Source: Eremochloa ophiuroides (lineage: Eukaryota; Streptophyta; Magnoliopsida; Poales; Poaceae). Taken from it: a stretch of DNA of 64,000 nt. The position numbers were made by a program, and so were the translations under genes. Location of the stretch: assembly GCA_038502445.1 (NCBI GenBank), contig JAHLJS010000008.1, positions 43,922,443-43,986,442 on the forward strand. Reading direction: 5' to 3'. Positions 10,194 through 22,277 of the stretch are shown here, piece by piece. How positions within the stretch are numbered: position 1 is the stretch's first letter; every line of letters begins with the position of its first letter. The notes under the pieces were generated by a model. It had not been told where the DNA came from. It saw only the letters and a list, made by a program, of their open reading frames with translations, and searched no databases.

Positions 10194-11348
10194 TCTATAT
10201 CTACTTTTTTTAATACTAAAGAGATAAAGTTTCTCTACTTATTTTTTCGTCTGCCCTCCTAACTACCCGCTCACTTGTGCCGTCGAGCGTGCATACGCGT
10301 CCTGGTCTTTCACCACACGGGCAACGGACAGTAGTCACGATCCGAACACAACACAATATATCTAATGCCTACTAGAAACAAATACGCAACCACATTAGGA
10401 CTAATCATGTCCTATATTTCAATAGAACCAAACACACAGCCAAACAATCAAAATACTAGATCGAAATCAGATACTCGAGTCTACAACTGAGTCATCATGC
10501 AAATCTATATAGGTCACGATAAATAATGAAAACATGAAGCAGCAAGACGCACGCGCAGACGCAACGCTTAGAAATAGATGTGTGAAATCTGAAGGGGAGT
10601 TTCACTCCAATCTGCGGAGAAAGGAGAGATTGGGAAGGGAAGAGAAATCAAGAAACAAAAAGGCAACAACAACTACCAGTCGAAGTCTAAAGCTAGGACA
10701 TGCTTGGGATGGATTCTATAGGTCGGTGAGACGGAGACGGAGACGGAGTAGCGCATAGTCGTTGCTAGCAACACAACTTGGGAGGCAGAAGCCAAAGCCC
10801 CCAACTGGCCAACTCCATGGTCTGGGGTAGAGACGCCGTAGGACCAGGCCGAGGTTGGACGTGGCCGTCGATTTGGTAGGCGCAGCAGCTCCAGCTGGTC
10901 AACTCCCAACTTTCAATCGAAGGAGATAGAGTTGGGGAGAGTCTTCAAGGTGAGGAAAGAAACGGATTTACAGCTTTTACAGAGGAGATAAATTGATGCA
11001 TGAACTTTTGTAAATAGACCTCCGATAAATAATTCCTACATTTATTTTATTAGAACGCTTCAACTAAGACTATGTATTGCACTTTTACATTTTTTTACCC
11101 TCTTAAGCACAAGCACTTAATATATGTGCAGCCATGCCAGCACATAAATAGTACAAAGATCATGGGCATGTGCTTGTATCTGATCTGGTTGCATCCCTAT
11201 CTGCGAGCATTCCACACTTGCTACTCCGGTAACTAAAATATTTTATAATTTGGAATAAAAGGAGTAGTTACGTAATATCCTGTTTTCGTTCTTCATGAAT
11301 ATTTGATAATTTTTTTCTCCCGTTGCAACGCACGGGCACATTTGCTAG
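10194..11348 (+). mobile_element. Helitron-like element 1 of a head-to-tail series
   Basis: The 3' end is typical of a grass Helitron: a GC hairpin (CCCGTTGCAACGCACGGG, 11319-11336) about 8 nt before a CTAG terminus at 11345-11348, followed by T. The 5' end is placed in the TCTATATCTAC region near 10194-10200, which leads into TACTAAAGAGATAAAG, the same start sequence seen in element 3. There is no RepHel helicase, so it is non-autonomous. The exact 5' base is uncertain because it sits in a short TATATC repeat. Confidence 0.65.
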
Positions 11349-12651
11349 TCTACTAATAAAGCACAAAGATTTCTAGCGGTCTGATTGATTTTTGGTCTGG
11401 CTATTTATTAGCAAAGGCAGCAATAGGAGGGTGACGCCTTGCGTTGCCTGCTTCCCCAAACTTGCCAGCATGAATCCTTTCCTGTCTCTGACCCTCCTTC
11501 AAAGTGTCCTTAAAGGACTGTGATACAAAATCCTTCTTTATACAAAAACGCACCATGGATCAAATCAAAATGGGAGACCAAATCAGTATCCAAAACAACT
11601 ATAGACCAGATCAATATTCAGAAAGACCAAACTGAGGCTATCATAGACAAGACCGAGACCAAATCTCTATTCAAAACCAATTCCAAAGCAAAACCGGAGA
11701 TCAAATTTGTGTCCTAAATAACATGGACCAAATCGAGATTCAAAAGGACTAAAATTTAGGTTATTATAAAGAATCAAAACAAGATACCGTATAGTATAGG
11801 TCCTCCAGCCGCTCCACAGGCATCATCGATGAATCTACGTGAAACCCACTGACTGAGAAGGGCGAAAAGAAGGCCAGAGCCAAAAAAATTGCTTTGCCCT
11901 GCTCCGCGAGCTTAAGTGGAGCCAACACTTCGTCATGGTCAGATTTGCCTTCTGAGGCACGGATGACGGTGGCGCAGAAGACAAAGTGAGCAACAGTGGC
12001 ACAAAGGGAGCTCGAAGGGAGGGGCATAGGTGGAGGGCTCACACGGAGAGGGCCAAACGCAGTGCGCCCGTGCAGGGACACACGAAGGAGCAAAGGTGGA
12101 GCATAGGAGCGTATGGTGGAGTTGTCGGTGCACGAGGCCCGGTGGTGGAGGCGAGGCGAGGCAGAGTCGCGAGTGTGGATAGTTGTCAGCGAGGCATCTG
12201 CGTGGGAGCGAACCAAGAGGCTTTGGGCATGGGAGGAGATAAGGCTTCAGCTTCGGTCTGCCCAGGTGCACGTGAGGTTGAGGACCTCTGCCTCTCGAAG
12301 GGAATGCGAAGGTGAGGACTCGCTGGCTTTAGGGCCACATTTGTTTGCTCTTATAATCGGTTTATCGATCAAAATAAATAATAATTCCATCAAGCGCACA
12401 GCTTATTTTTGCATTTTTGGGTCGTGGCTTTACAAATTTGTACGACGGTAATAAGCTTGGGAAATAGAACCGATCCAATTCGAGAGTTGGTTCATCTCCG
12501 ATAACTTTGATTAGTTCGCCCTTTTGCTTCTAACTCAGGATTACGTTAAATGACCTCTTGCCTTCCTTGCAAAATAATGTTCAATTGTTTATTACATTTG
12601 AACATGTTAGTGTTTTTTCCTACTGTTACAACGCACGGGCACATTTGTTAA
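11349..12651 (+). mobile_element. Helitron-like element 2 of the series
   Basis: It begins TCTACTAATAAAGCAC directly after the CTAG of element 1. It ends with a decayed copy of the same 3' signature (TGTTACAACGCACGGGCACA, 12625-12644) and TTAA where CTAG would be expected (12648-12651). The interior has GC-rich segments around 11930-12330 with long frames on both strands; none could be assigned to a family. It is non-autonomous. Confidence 0.6.
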
Positions 12652-13010
12652 TCTAATCTATACCTACTAATAAAGAGATAAGTTTTTTTTTTTTTTTTTT
12701 TTTGGTCTGGTCTGTCACACGGAGCTCGCGTCGACCTCCGACTCCAAGAGTTGGATCGCCCTACCTTCCCAACTCGGCCCGCAACGAACTCGTTTTGTGC
12801 GACTAGCTCCCCGAGTCCGCTCCATCCCGCGTCCTCTTTCTTCTTCTAGGGTTTGGCCGCCGCCATGGACTCTCTCTGTCGTCGCCGGTGGCGGGACGGG
12901 TGAGCTGGCCCCCAACAGCAGCCTGGGCGGGCGCTCCTCCAAGGTCATGCGGTGCCATCTCCGTCTTCCCCAGCAAGTGGACTCGGCCCCTGCGATGGTT
13001 GAGCACCCCG

Positions 13011-13226
13011 GCGGTGGGTGAGCAGGGCCCCGTGGAGGCTCCAGCAGTCGCCCCACTTCTGCCACCACGCGGAGTCCCAATTCCCAACCCTTCCCCTTCT
13101 CGATGGGTGAGCTCCCTTGCGGTGGGTGAGCAGGGCCCCGTGGCGGCTCCAGCAGTCGCCCCACTGCTGCCATCGCGCGGAGTCCCAATACCCAACCCTT
13201 CCCCTCCTCAACCTCGCATGTCACGC
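13011..13226. repeat. 108-bp tandem repeat in Helitron 3
   Basis: A GC-rich unit beginning GCGGTGGGTGAGCAGGGCCC starts at 13011 and again at 13119 (period 108). The copies match closely except near the start of the second unit. It probably derives from a captured exon or 5' leader; the encoded peptide is not recognised and in-frame stops are present. Confidence 0.85.
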
Positions 13227-13533
13227 TGTGGTTCGTATCGTATGCTTTTTCCTTCTTGATTGAGTACTTCTATTGGTCGACATATACAATATGTGTTTAG
13301 ATTCGCACAGCCTAAAGATGTAGTATTATACGACAGTGTTTATTCTGGTTGGATGCCTCGAGAATCCAGATATTCAAGTTCGTGCGATCTCCATATGGTC
13401 AGTGTTGTTTCAGTTCGATCATCTTCTAATGGCATCTGCCTTTATGTTTCACAGAGAACATGCTGGCAGGCCTGTGTGACCCATGAATCGTGATATTCAC
13501 AGATTCGTAATTTTTTCTCGTTGGCTGTAACAG

Positions 13534-13862
13534 CATGAACTATCAGCTTTGGAGACTGATGGTTGCTGTTGGCTTCATTGCTGCAGTAAGGTAATAACTT
13601 CCAACGCTGCTTTGCTTCTCAGCAGCTTCTTTATATGTGTTTTCACTGTCCGAGACAAGAATCACTGATGATGCAGGCATTGCTACCGTTTCATGCCATG
13701 CTCAAAGCCGTTAATATTTGTTGCGTGGCGATCGGTGCCTTGTGGCAGTCCTTTGCGTTCGTCAACATTGGCAGCTACTACCTCGTCAGCCTGCCCCTTG
13801 CAGTTGTGTTTGGGTTCAAGCTCAAGCTCAATGCAACAGTAACAAAAGCCTGCAGGATGTGA
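13534..13862 (+). pseudogene. Captured MATE efflux transporter exon fragments
   Basis: Two exon-like pieces with splice borders are visible. The first, 13534-13590, reads MNYQLWRLMVAVGFIAAV and ends at a GT donor. It resembles the membrane segment before the VSNELG motif of plant MATE/DETOXIFICATION proteins. The second begins after an AG at 13676 and includes VNIGSYYLVSLPLAVVFGFK, typical of a late MATE transmembrane segment. MATE proteins are about 500 residues with 12 membrane helices and export organic cations and metabolites against proton or sodium gradients; only about 70 residues remain. The piece between the two exons is missing and no start codon context is present, so this is passenger sequence in the Helitron. 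Confidence 0.7.
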
Positions 13863-14258
13863 TGTTCCTACATGGTAGTATTGTCAGAGTACCTACCCCT
13901 TCATCATAATCATTTTTTTCCTACTCTTATTTCCATACTCTGAAACATTTTTTCTACTCTTGTCCGCCTATTCTGGACCATTTTGGGCAGGTTTGCTAGC
14001 AGAAAGAGAGAATACATGTTTTCTAAATGCTCCTAATGGTTAGTACATAGTCTGTTCTGCTAATGCAGGAAAAAATGGAAAAATTTCTTCTGGTTTAGAA
14101 TTTTTTTGTCTGGTCTCCGTAACTACTTATATGCACTATTTGTAAAGGTTACTTTACTACTGCACTGGAGAAGCCGGTCTCGAATCATGAAATCTAATTC
14201 TTGGTATTGATTTCACCAAAAGAGTGGTTAGATAGTGTTATTTTTGCAAATTTTCCAG

Positions 14259-15735
14259 CAAGGCATTCCTTTAGAAGAAAATCTCTACATGCCATTAACG
14301 GCACCCCAAATCCTTATGAGCATCTCTATTATCGGGCGAACACTGTCACCTTTTGATGATGATAACTTAGTACCATGTTTTGGATTTGCAATGCTAACTA
14401 TTCATAGATCTTTGGTCATTTTCCCATTATGACTTGAATTTTAGGAAATTGGCATGGTTCATAAATCAAACATGACATGATAATTCAATTTGTAGCTTCT
14501 ACACATGATCACTATCTCCAGCTTCTACCAGAGAACCCACCCTGTCCTAGCTTTGAGGAGGTTCTTGTAAGGTATAGACAAATTGTACCACATTTGAACC
14601 TTACAGGTAAAATAAGCTCCCTTTCTCTCTCTTTCTGTACTGTAGGTACTGTAATAAGAATATTTCAGTAATGTTATTGTGATGGCAATATTTTTCAAGT
14701 TTCTTAAGAGAAACAAGTCCTAAGTTTCAGAAAAAAAAAACTACTGTACTATAGCCTATTTGTGCAGTCCTTGAACTCGTAGCGAAATATTAGTGGACAA
14801 TAGCATTACTGGCAGTATTGGTATGTGGTTATGTGTTTCTTATTATTTGGTTCAACTGTATGCAGGACAAACTTCTTTTGCACACCTTATTTATGCAGCA
14901 ATTTCTGTCGTTGAAAATAGTAATTGGCAATACCATGTCCTCGTGATTATAGCTGATGAATAGGTAACCTGTTCATAATAGCATCAAAATACTTCACTAG
15001 AATTATCAACATATTTGACCTGAGCAAAAGTTGTTGGTGACTGCTGCTAACACAAATGATGGAAGATCAAGTCCACAGGAACAAGCAAGTATATAAGCAA
15101 TTGTTGATGCTAGGTAAAATTCAGTTCATCATTTCTTAGAACTTGGTCTTGTGGTATTACTGAAGCCTATTTGCTTGTCAGCCACTATCCTCTTTCAATT
15201 GTAATGGTTGGGGTGGGGGATGAGCCATGGGATGCATTATAATATTTTGATTATTGTATCTCTGAAAGAGCTTTTGACAATTTTCACGTGATTATAGTAC
15301 TCCTCTATGATGTCGAAATTCTAAATCACTGATGTTCCTCCATTTATAGCAGTACCCTATACTTGTACCTATCATTTTTTTTTTTGCATAAAACTGCAAG
15401 CATATTGATTATTCCAGTACAAATATTATGTCAAGATCAACAAGTAAGGATATGTCAAAGGAGGAGGCTGCATTTGCCCTTGCAGCTCTTAGGGAAATAC
15501 ATTCTCACTATAAAGCAACTCAAGGCCTTCAACCTCCAGAGTAGCTCTTCTTACTCTGTTTTTGTGGTTCTGAATTAGTTTCTTTGCATTGCGAAAGCAA
15601 GCACAAAGGATTGGCTCTCCTAGGATTCTTCATCCTCCAAACAAAGTTCTTGAAAATGATAATGTTGCAGCTTCACATCCTCAAACTGCAAGCTCAAAGT
15701 CAACTTGTATTAGCAAAAGTGTTGCTGCCAAGCAG
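14259..15735 (+). pseudogene. Captured RGLG-type (copine-domain) E3 ligase fragment
   Basis: A run of exon-like blocks with splice borders follows the order of the copine/von Willebrand A domain of plant RING domain ligases. The blocks include ISIIGRTLSPFDDDNLVPCF (14259-14407), FEEVLVRYRQIVPHLNL (14496-14606), GQTSFAHLIYAAISVVENSN (14866-14963), HYPLSIVMVGVGDEPWD (from 15182) and EEAAFALAALREI (15425-15544). A further exon at 15597-15735 ends at a GT donor. Known RGLG proteins ubiquitinate targets in hormone and stress signalling through a C-terminal RING finger, which is absent here. A frameshift in the first block and stop codons at 14961-14963 and after 15240 make it non-coding as a whole. 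Confidence 0.78.
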
Positions 15736-17663
15736 GTAGTAGGTGTGAATATTAAGTTTATTTAGTAATTTCTTCTTTGTTGTATCAGTGGCACAGTGCC
15801 CATTCAAACTTCCACTTTAGCATTTGACGAGGCATTATTGATGTGCATCTCTTTTTATTTATAGTTCAACATATTTTGTAGGCTTGTCTTCTACTTTTTA
15901 TTAGGAAATATATTCTCTTTTTATTTATAGTTCAACATATTTTGTAGGCTTGTCTTCCACTTTTTACTAGGAATCATATATCACCGAAGAAGAGGCATGC
16001 TCAAAGTAAGCGAGAGTAGGAGGCATGCCACAGGAGATGGTAACAACGAGACTATGCCTGTGAGATAGGTAGAGCATAGATGAAGATACAAATGGAGCAT
16101 TGTGTTTTGAATAAAGAAATTGTGTTGATATGAATTCAACTTATTATCAAATTAAGATTTTGTATGTTTGTCTTGATCAAGAAATATATTGCCTGCAAAT
16201 TGAGCATTGTGTTTTGAAGAAAAAAAATTGTGTTGACAGAATTTGACTATTACCAAATTAAAATTATCTTAACTGATATTTTGTAGGAGTATGTTTTGTC
16301 TTGGTTGAGAAATTTAATGCTTTTAAATTATCTATTTGATACCCATTGTAACACATGGACACTTTTCCTCCCCAGCCCCGTGGACTCTCCGCTCTCACCG
16401 AGTTCCACTCTCACCGAGTCGGGCGAGTCCCCAGCCCCGCGGACTCTCCCCTCTCCCCAAGTCGAGAGCGAGTCCCGCATGGATCGGTTCTTCTGCCCTA
16501 TTTATTTATTAACCCAACCGAACCTGCCACACAATCGAATCGGTGATACCCGTCCGGGTCAAGGGCTTGGGATCGAACGGCGGCGGCCATCGAGACGCGG
16601 AACTCGGGGAGGAAAAGCATGGGCGTGAAGCCGCAACGAGGAGGCAGAGCTCGACCGCGGGCTACATGTGACGGCGAGGCAGAATTCGGCCACAGGATAC
16701 AGACCGCGAGGACGAGGTGGAGCTTAGCGCAATGACGACAGGGAGCTCAGGTGCCGGCGCAGGGCCGTGACGACGACGCGAACATGGGCCCAATCCCCAA
16801 TGGAGGGGGCTGCCGTCTCTGGTGAAGGCGGCGGGCAGCGCATCTGGCGAGCGGGCGACATGCGAGGGGCGGCCGCAGGTGGCACGAGCTCGGGCGTATG
16901 GGCGACACGAGGACGGGCAGGGCCGCAGGGCAGTTGGGTGGCACGTGAGAGTGCTTCGCGATGCAGATGAATAAGGTGAGAGCCGTGGCCCGCGGATGAA
17001 GCTGATGATGAGAGATGAGTCCGTGCAGTGCTACTCTACTAGGATATCATTAGGGAATTTTTTTTTGTTATTTTTTCTTTTCTTTATTTATTTCTTGATC
17101 GCCGGCTTATTTTATTCCTACGCACGCTAGGAAGTAGTGGGATTTGGGGTGTCGGCATTTTTTCTGTGCATACGCTCTGTTTTTCTATTTCCTTGCTTAT
17201 TCTGTTTGTATCTTCTTAATTTGTTCATTGCTTTACACTATCTGATTGGGGTTTTTTTTTTCACGGTCTTCTTTTTTTATCCCAATGCTTCCGTTAATTA
17301 ATTTCCAATTGGTCTTTAATATGCTACTTTTTTTTATATTCCAACAAACATACGAATCTAGGCTTTAAATTTTCAAGAAATGGAATGGTCATCAAGAGCT
17401 TAAAACATCAAGGAGAGATAAGCCTATGAAGATTGGCTACATCCACTTCTTTAATATTGTCCACCTTTAGGGGGCGTCGATCTAGCCGTGGCAATCGTGG
17501 ATCCAGCCACCAAACCAGTTGCCCTCGACGAAGGCCGCACCTTGTGCTTAATTCTCCTCAGGCCTTATGGGAGGAGGCGGCGGAGCTGAAGCGGTAGGGT
17601 AGGGCGGGGCCATCCCTCTAAATTTTTTTTTCTCCCGTTGCAACGTACGGATAAATTTGCTAG

Positions 17664-18530
17664 TCTACTAATAAAACAAGAAGATTTCTTCTCCTGACTT
17701 TTTTTCTTCGTCCAATCCCCCCTCCCCCGACGTGCAGACTCTGTCTCAACTATATACGCAACTTTGATCGTGCAGCAGAGCCTTTTGTGGCGGTCGGACC
17801 AGCCCCTAATACTACAGCGAGCACAAACGCTGTGCCGCCGCATCATCCGCATGAGCGAGCTCGGACCGGCCCCTAATACTACAGCGAGCACAAACGCTGT
17901 GCCGCCGCATCATCTGCATGAGCGAGCTGAGCGAGCTCGGCCACGCGCCCCACGGGCCACGGCCCGTGCTAGACCTGAGGAGCAGCCATGCTCGTCGGTC
18001 ATAACCATGAGGCCCACCAGTGCTCGTTCCCTTGGCCGTCCTTGATCACCGGCGACAAAACACGCGGGCAATAAAAAATCAACTAGCATTATTAGTAGTT
18101 CTTATGGACTTAAGTGCATGAAGAACGTAGTTAGATTGATCCAGTCCATGTTAATGGGCCATGTTTAAATCTTATCTGTAATGGGTCAATCTTATCTTAA
18201 CAAGACGTATACTTAGTTCGGTTTATTTTTGTATGTCGGGTTGACATTAGTACCATATGGTAAAGTAAGGGAGGGCAACCAAATGAGATAGAAATAAAAC
18301 AAGAGATTCTATTAAGAAAACGCATATCTTTCTTGGTTTTTTGGCTAAGCGATGTTGATCAAGTCAAACACGTATAATAATTATTTTTTTCTATATTGGT
18401 TACGAAACCAATTTAGTTAACGCAAAAATATTTTTGACGCTCTCCAGCTGCAACGCAGGTAACTAACAATCGAATTGACGAAAATTTATTTTCATACTCT
18501 CCCGTTGCAACATACGGGCACTTTTGATAG
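17664..18530 (+). mobile_element. Helitron-like element 4 of the series
   Basis: It begins TCTACTAATAAAACAAG immediately after the CTAG of element 3. It ends with CCCGTTGCAACATACGGGC (18501-18519) and ATAG at 18527-18530, a one-base variant of CTAG, followed by T. At 0.87 kb it is the smallest of the four. The interior contains a 67-bp tandem duplication (17795 and 17862, beginning CGGACC) in a GC-rich, possibly captured segment. It is non-autonomous. Confidence 0.62.
17795..17932. repeat. 67-bp tandem repeat in Helitron 4
   Basis: Two adjacent copies start at 17795 and 17862 and share TAATACTACAGCGAGCACAA almost unchanged. A single extra unit is seen; no function is apparent. Confidence 0.85.
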
Positions 18531-19473
18531 TATCGATAAAGAAGTAATGATGTGTGGTTAATATAAAGTTCTATCCGATTAGGTTCCTTACAATGAGTAG
18601 ACTAAACTTGTAGGCGGGGTGGGCTCTTCCCGCAAGCCACATGCTCGCCCCGTAAACTTTAGCTTCGTGGCTATTGTGGCCCAACCGCAATTTTTTTAGC
18701 CCGCAAACTTTAACTCGCAAATCCTGTCGGGCAAAAGAGAGAGCCCGCAACGGGCAGCACCTCCCGATCCCTAGCGTAGCGCAGCTCAACCCACCCAACT
18801 TACTTGACTTTCTTTTAGAATTCTATTTATATATACGTCCGAGGGCAGAATCAACGGCTTTCTTAGCCCTCCTAGGAGTACGAGGACTAGCTCAACATAT
18901 ACCCGCACGAAAGACTTGAAAGAGCTCACGCGTATTATGCCTACCTTGGCTACTGGTGAAGATGGAGTCGTAAATTCACTTAACCAAAGCCATACCTGAT
19001 TGCCTACAAAGGTCTTAAGTCTCCGCATGCCCAACACCTACCCCTGCATCTCCTGATCCTGTCGGCGTCGGGTGTTTCCCTCCTCCACTCACCATCTCTT
19101 TTCCCATTCTCTTGTCCCAGGTTAGGTTAGATTTAACCTGTGTTTTGTTTGATGCGAACAAATTGGTGTCTTTACTCCTTTGATTGCTCATGCCTTAGTT
19201 TTATAGTATGCATTAGTTTTATAGCATGTCTGACTTGATGAAACATATTTCAAACTTTCAATAGAACTCCTAAATCATTCTAAACTAGACCAGCATAACT
19301 ATTATGCCATTTTAGAAATTTGTTTTCAGATGGACAGCAGCAGTAAAAACTAGACCAGCTTGCAGTTCTTTATGTAGTAGTATTTCACATTTATTAGCCT
19401 TTGACTCTTGATGCTGTCCACAAATTCTATTGTGATCAATACTTCCTCATTCATGGTATAGATGCATCATGAA

Positions 19474-21412
19474 AAACTAAAAGGAGTGAACTTAGATCTT
19501 CTATCTGGAAAGACTTTGACCCAATTTATGATGGGAATTTAATTGTACAAGCTAGATGTACTCATTGTTTGGATATTTTCCCCGCAAACCGAGAGACTAG
19601 TAGAAGCACTTGCCGTAGGCATTTGGAGACATGCAAAGAACGCATTAGAATGACCAAAATGGTTGAGAGTATGACTAGGGGTTCCCTGTCCCCTGATGCA
19701 ATTACTCTGAATTACTGGAAGTTTGACCAAGAAGTATCTCGTAAAAGCGATGGTTGAATTCATTGTTCTACAAGAGTTACCTTTTAGTTTAGTTGATCAT
19801 GCATCATTTAGAAGATTTATTGCTACTTTGAACTCACTATTCAGGATAGTATCTAGAACTACAGTCACTGGGGATGTGGTGAGGTCATACCAAGAGACAA
19901 AGGCAACCCTTCGAGAAATTATGAAGAGTACGGATTCGAAGGTTTGTCTGACGGCTGATATGTGGACATCAATACAAAACTTAGTTACTTGTGTGTTACC
20001 TGTCACTTCATTGACAATGACTGGAAATTGCAGAAAAGAATTATAGGTTTTGTTCTTGTAGCTTCACTACATGATGGTTCAGTGCTTTATTGAAGAGCTT
20101 ACATGATTGGAAATTAGAGCATAAGCTTTTCAGTATTATACTAGACAATGCAAAGAACAACAATAAAATGGCTTGGTACCTGAGAAAAAAAATCTTTTGG
20201 ATAGAAAGCTGGTTGCTATAAATGGTGATCTTCTTCATATGCGTTGTGCATCGCAAGTTCTAAACCTTATTGTCCAAAAGGGCTTCAAGATACTTAGTAA
20301 TGCTATTAATCGCATTCGAGATAGTGTTAAGTATATTAGAAGCTCACAAGCTCGTAAGGAGCGATTTGAGGAGATCATTGTTCAAGCAGGTATATCATGT
20401 GAGAAGCATCCTCCTCTAGACGTACCTACTCGTTGGAACTCTACTTACCTAATGCTAAAGTCTGCTGTAGAATATAGGAGAGCATTTGGAACTTTGGACT
20501 CACAGTATCTAAGTTACATGGATAATCCATTAGCTCCAGAATGGGAATTGGCATACAAATTGACATATTGAAGATTTTCTATATGATGGCACAAATGAAG
20601 TTTCAGGTACATTGTACCCAACATCAAACCTTTATTTCCATGTCCTCTTGAAGGTCAAAGAGAGAATAGAAAAGGAGGCTTCAAACAAAGATTCTTCCAT
20701 TGCAGCTACGACAGTCAAGATGAAAGAGAAGTTTCAGAAGTATTGGGACCTATGTGTACTGCAAATTTGTGTTCCAGTTGTTTTAGATCCCAGGTTCAAG
20801 TTTATTCTAGCATTTCGCTTGAATGTAGGTTTTTGTGGCGATAAAGGTCCTATATACGCTGAAAGAGTGAAGATAACAATGAAGAATTTGTTCTCAGCAT
20901 ATTCACCAATGTTGCATGATGAAAACAACTCCCAATCAAGGCAAAATGGTGAGGTTGCTGATGAGGAAGACAACTGGGCAGACTGGGAACAACACCTTAC
21001 ACGACAGAAAATGAAGAGTGTAAAAGATGAGCTTGATGTGTATTATCAAGATGATCTTTTTCCTCGACAAAAGAGCTTCGATGTTCTGCAATGGTGGATG
21101 ATGCATTCAACTAAATACCCTGTAATTTCACGTATTGCAAGAGATGTATTTGCAGCACCTGCATCAACTATACCCTCGGAAGCTGCATTTTCTACTACAG
21201 GTAGAGTTGTTAGTGAGTACAGGAGTTGTCTGACAAGCAAGAATGTAGAAGCACTATTGTGTCTGCAAGATTGCCTGAGAGCGGAAGATATGCTTTATTT
21301 CAAGAATAAGTTGCCATTATCAAGAATAATATTGTCATGTAGAAAGATACTAGGAATAAAAGTTCCTCAATCTAGGACTGCTATTAGTTCCTGCAATCTA
21401 GGACAACCGTAG
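19474..21412 (+). pseudogene. hAT transposase (BED finger / hATC), broken
   Basis: Four blocks in shifting frames make up a plant Ac/Daysleeper-type transposase. Block 1 (19474-19757) holds a BED zinc finger (CTHCLDIFPANRE followed by a CRRHLETC pair). Block 2 (19723-20046) covers the early catalytic region (CLTADMWTS). Block 3 (20173-20571) includes HPPLDVPTRWNSTYLML, a well-conserved hAT motif. Block 4 (20572-21412) has the VVLDPRFKF segment and the C-terminal dimerisation domain (AAPASTIPSEAAFSTTGRVV). Frameshifts near 19740 and 19980, loss of frame around 20050-20170 and a stop at about 20570 inactivate it. The intact family protein cuts and pastes DNA bearing hAT terminal repeats; this copy cannot. 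Confidence 0.88.
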
Positions 21413-22038
21413 GATATGATGCTGATTTTGTGCAATCTAGGACTGCTATTATCAAGAATATGATGTCGATTTTGTTCAGATCAATCTGGGTAGTTAACAG
21501 TTACTGTTATTAATTAGTTCAATATTCTAGCAGATTGTTTGATGAACTATGGAAGCATGTGTGTTGAATCTTAGCAGAATTAGTCATCTAATCATGCGTA
21601 AATAAAGATAATATTTCAGTTGTCTTTTTCTTCATTGAGATTGGTACTTTGTGGTACCCAGCAAGCGAATAGACATTTTCTTACCTCAGGCCATTCTAAC
21701 TTCAAGACAGCAGATGATATAGGTGATGGAGATGACTAGGTTTTGCATGGACTTACATATCCAAGTAATTTTGTGGTGCTATGACCTTTGTCCTTTATCT
21801 TGGGTTTTGTGGAGAAAAAATCGAGTTGTTTTGGTTAGTTGTGGACAGTCTGCTCGCTGTTTATTGTTGTCTAAATTCAGTTTATGGAGCACAATTTCAT
21901 CAGACAATGGAAATTTCTGGTGTGCTGTCAGGATAACTCTCTGGAGGGTGTTCTAACTCAGATATGATTTGAATGACAAAGTTGTGCATCTTCTGGGCTG
22001 TGGGATGTTTCCTGTTCTTTTGAGGCTGGTGAGCTAAA

Positions 22039-22277
22039 TACTCCCTCCGTCCCTAAAAAAGTGTCGTTTTCGGTTCTCGATAAATAATTTTGACTAAATA
22101 TATATTAAAATTTATTAGTTTTTATGGTACATAATTAGTATCATTAGAAAGATTTTCTAATGTAGTTTTTTAATAAATTTATTTAGAGATACAAATGTTA
22201 TACATATTTTCTACAAATCGAGTTAAACTTGTGGCACGCACACTAACGGCGACACTATTAAAGTGATGGAGGGAGTA
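22039..22277. mobile_element. Stowaway MITE, 235 bp
   Basis: The element spans 22041-22275 between TA duplications (22039-22040 and 22276-22277). The left end reads CTCCCTCCGTCCCTAAAAAA, and the right end read inward is CTCCCTCCATCACTTTAATA. The two arms share GTGTCG. The interior is AT-rich and short, the classic form of the family. It is nested in the 3' part of the hAT element. Confidence 0.92.

Larger units (their letters stand above)
12657..17663 (+). mobile_element. Helitron-like element 3 carrying captured gene fragments
   Basis: It starts TCTATACCTACTAATAAAGA after an A and ends with the hairpin CCCGTTGCAACGTACGG (17634-17650) and CTAG at 17660-17663, followed by T. At about 5.0 kb it is the largest of the series. 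It carries exon-intron pieces of at least two unrelated plant genes in the same orientation (MATE transporter and RGLG ligase, described separately), plus GC-rich segments at 12720-13230 and 16370-17040 of unknown origin. Multi-gene capture is characteristic of grass Helitrons. It has no helicase of its own. Confidence 0.68.

Noticed and set aside
9583..10213. Arg/Gly/Pro-rich frames of 110-166 codons
   Set aside because: Composition artefacts of the GC-rich remnant and the poly-G tract.
11764..12330. Long frames on both strands in Helitron 2
   Set aside because: GC-rich DNA with frames open on both strands and no recognisable family; possibly captured sequence but unsupported.
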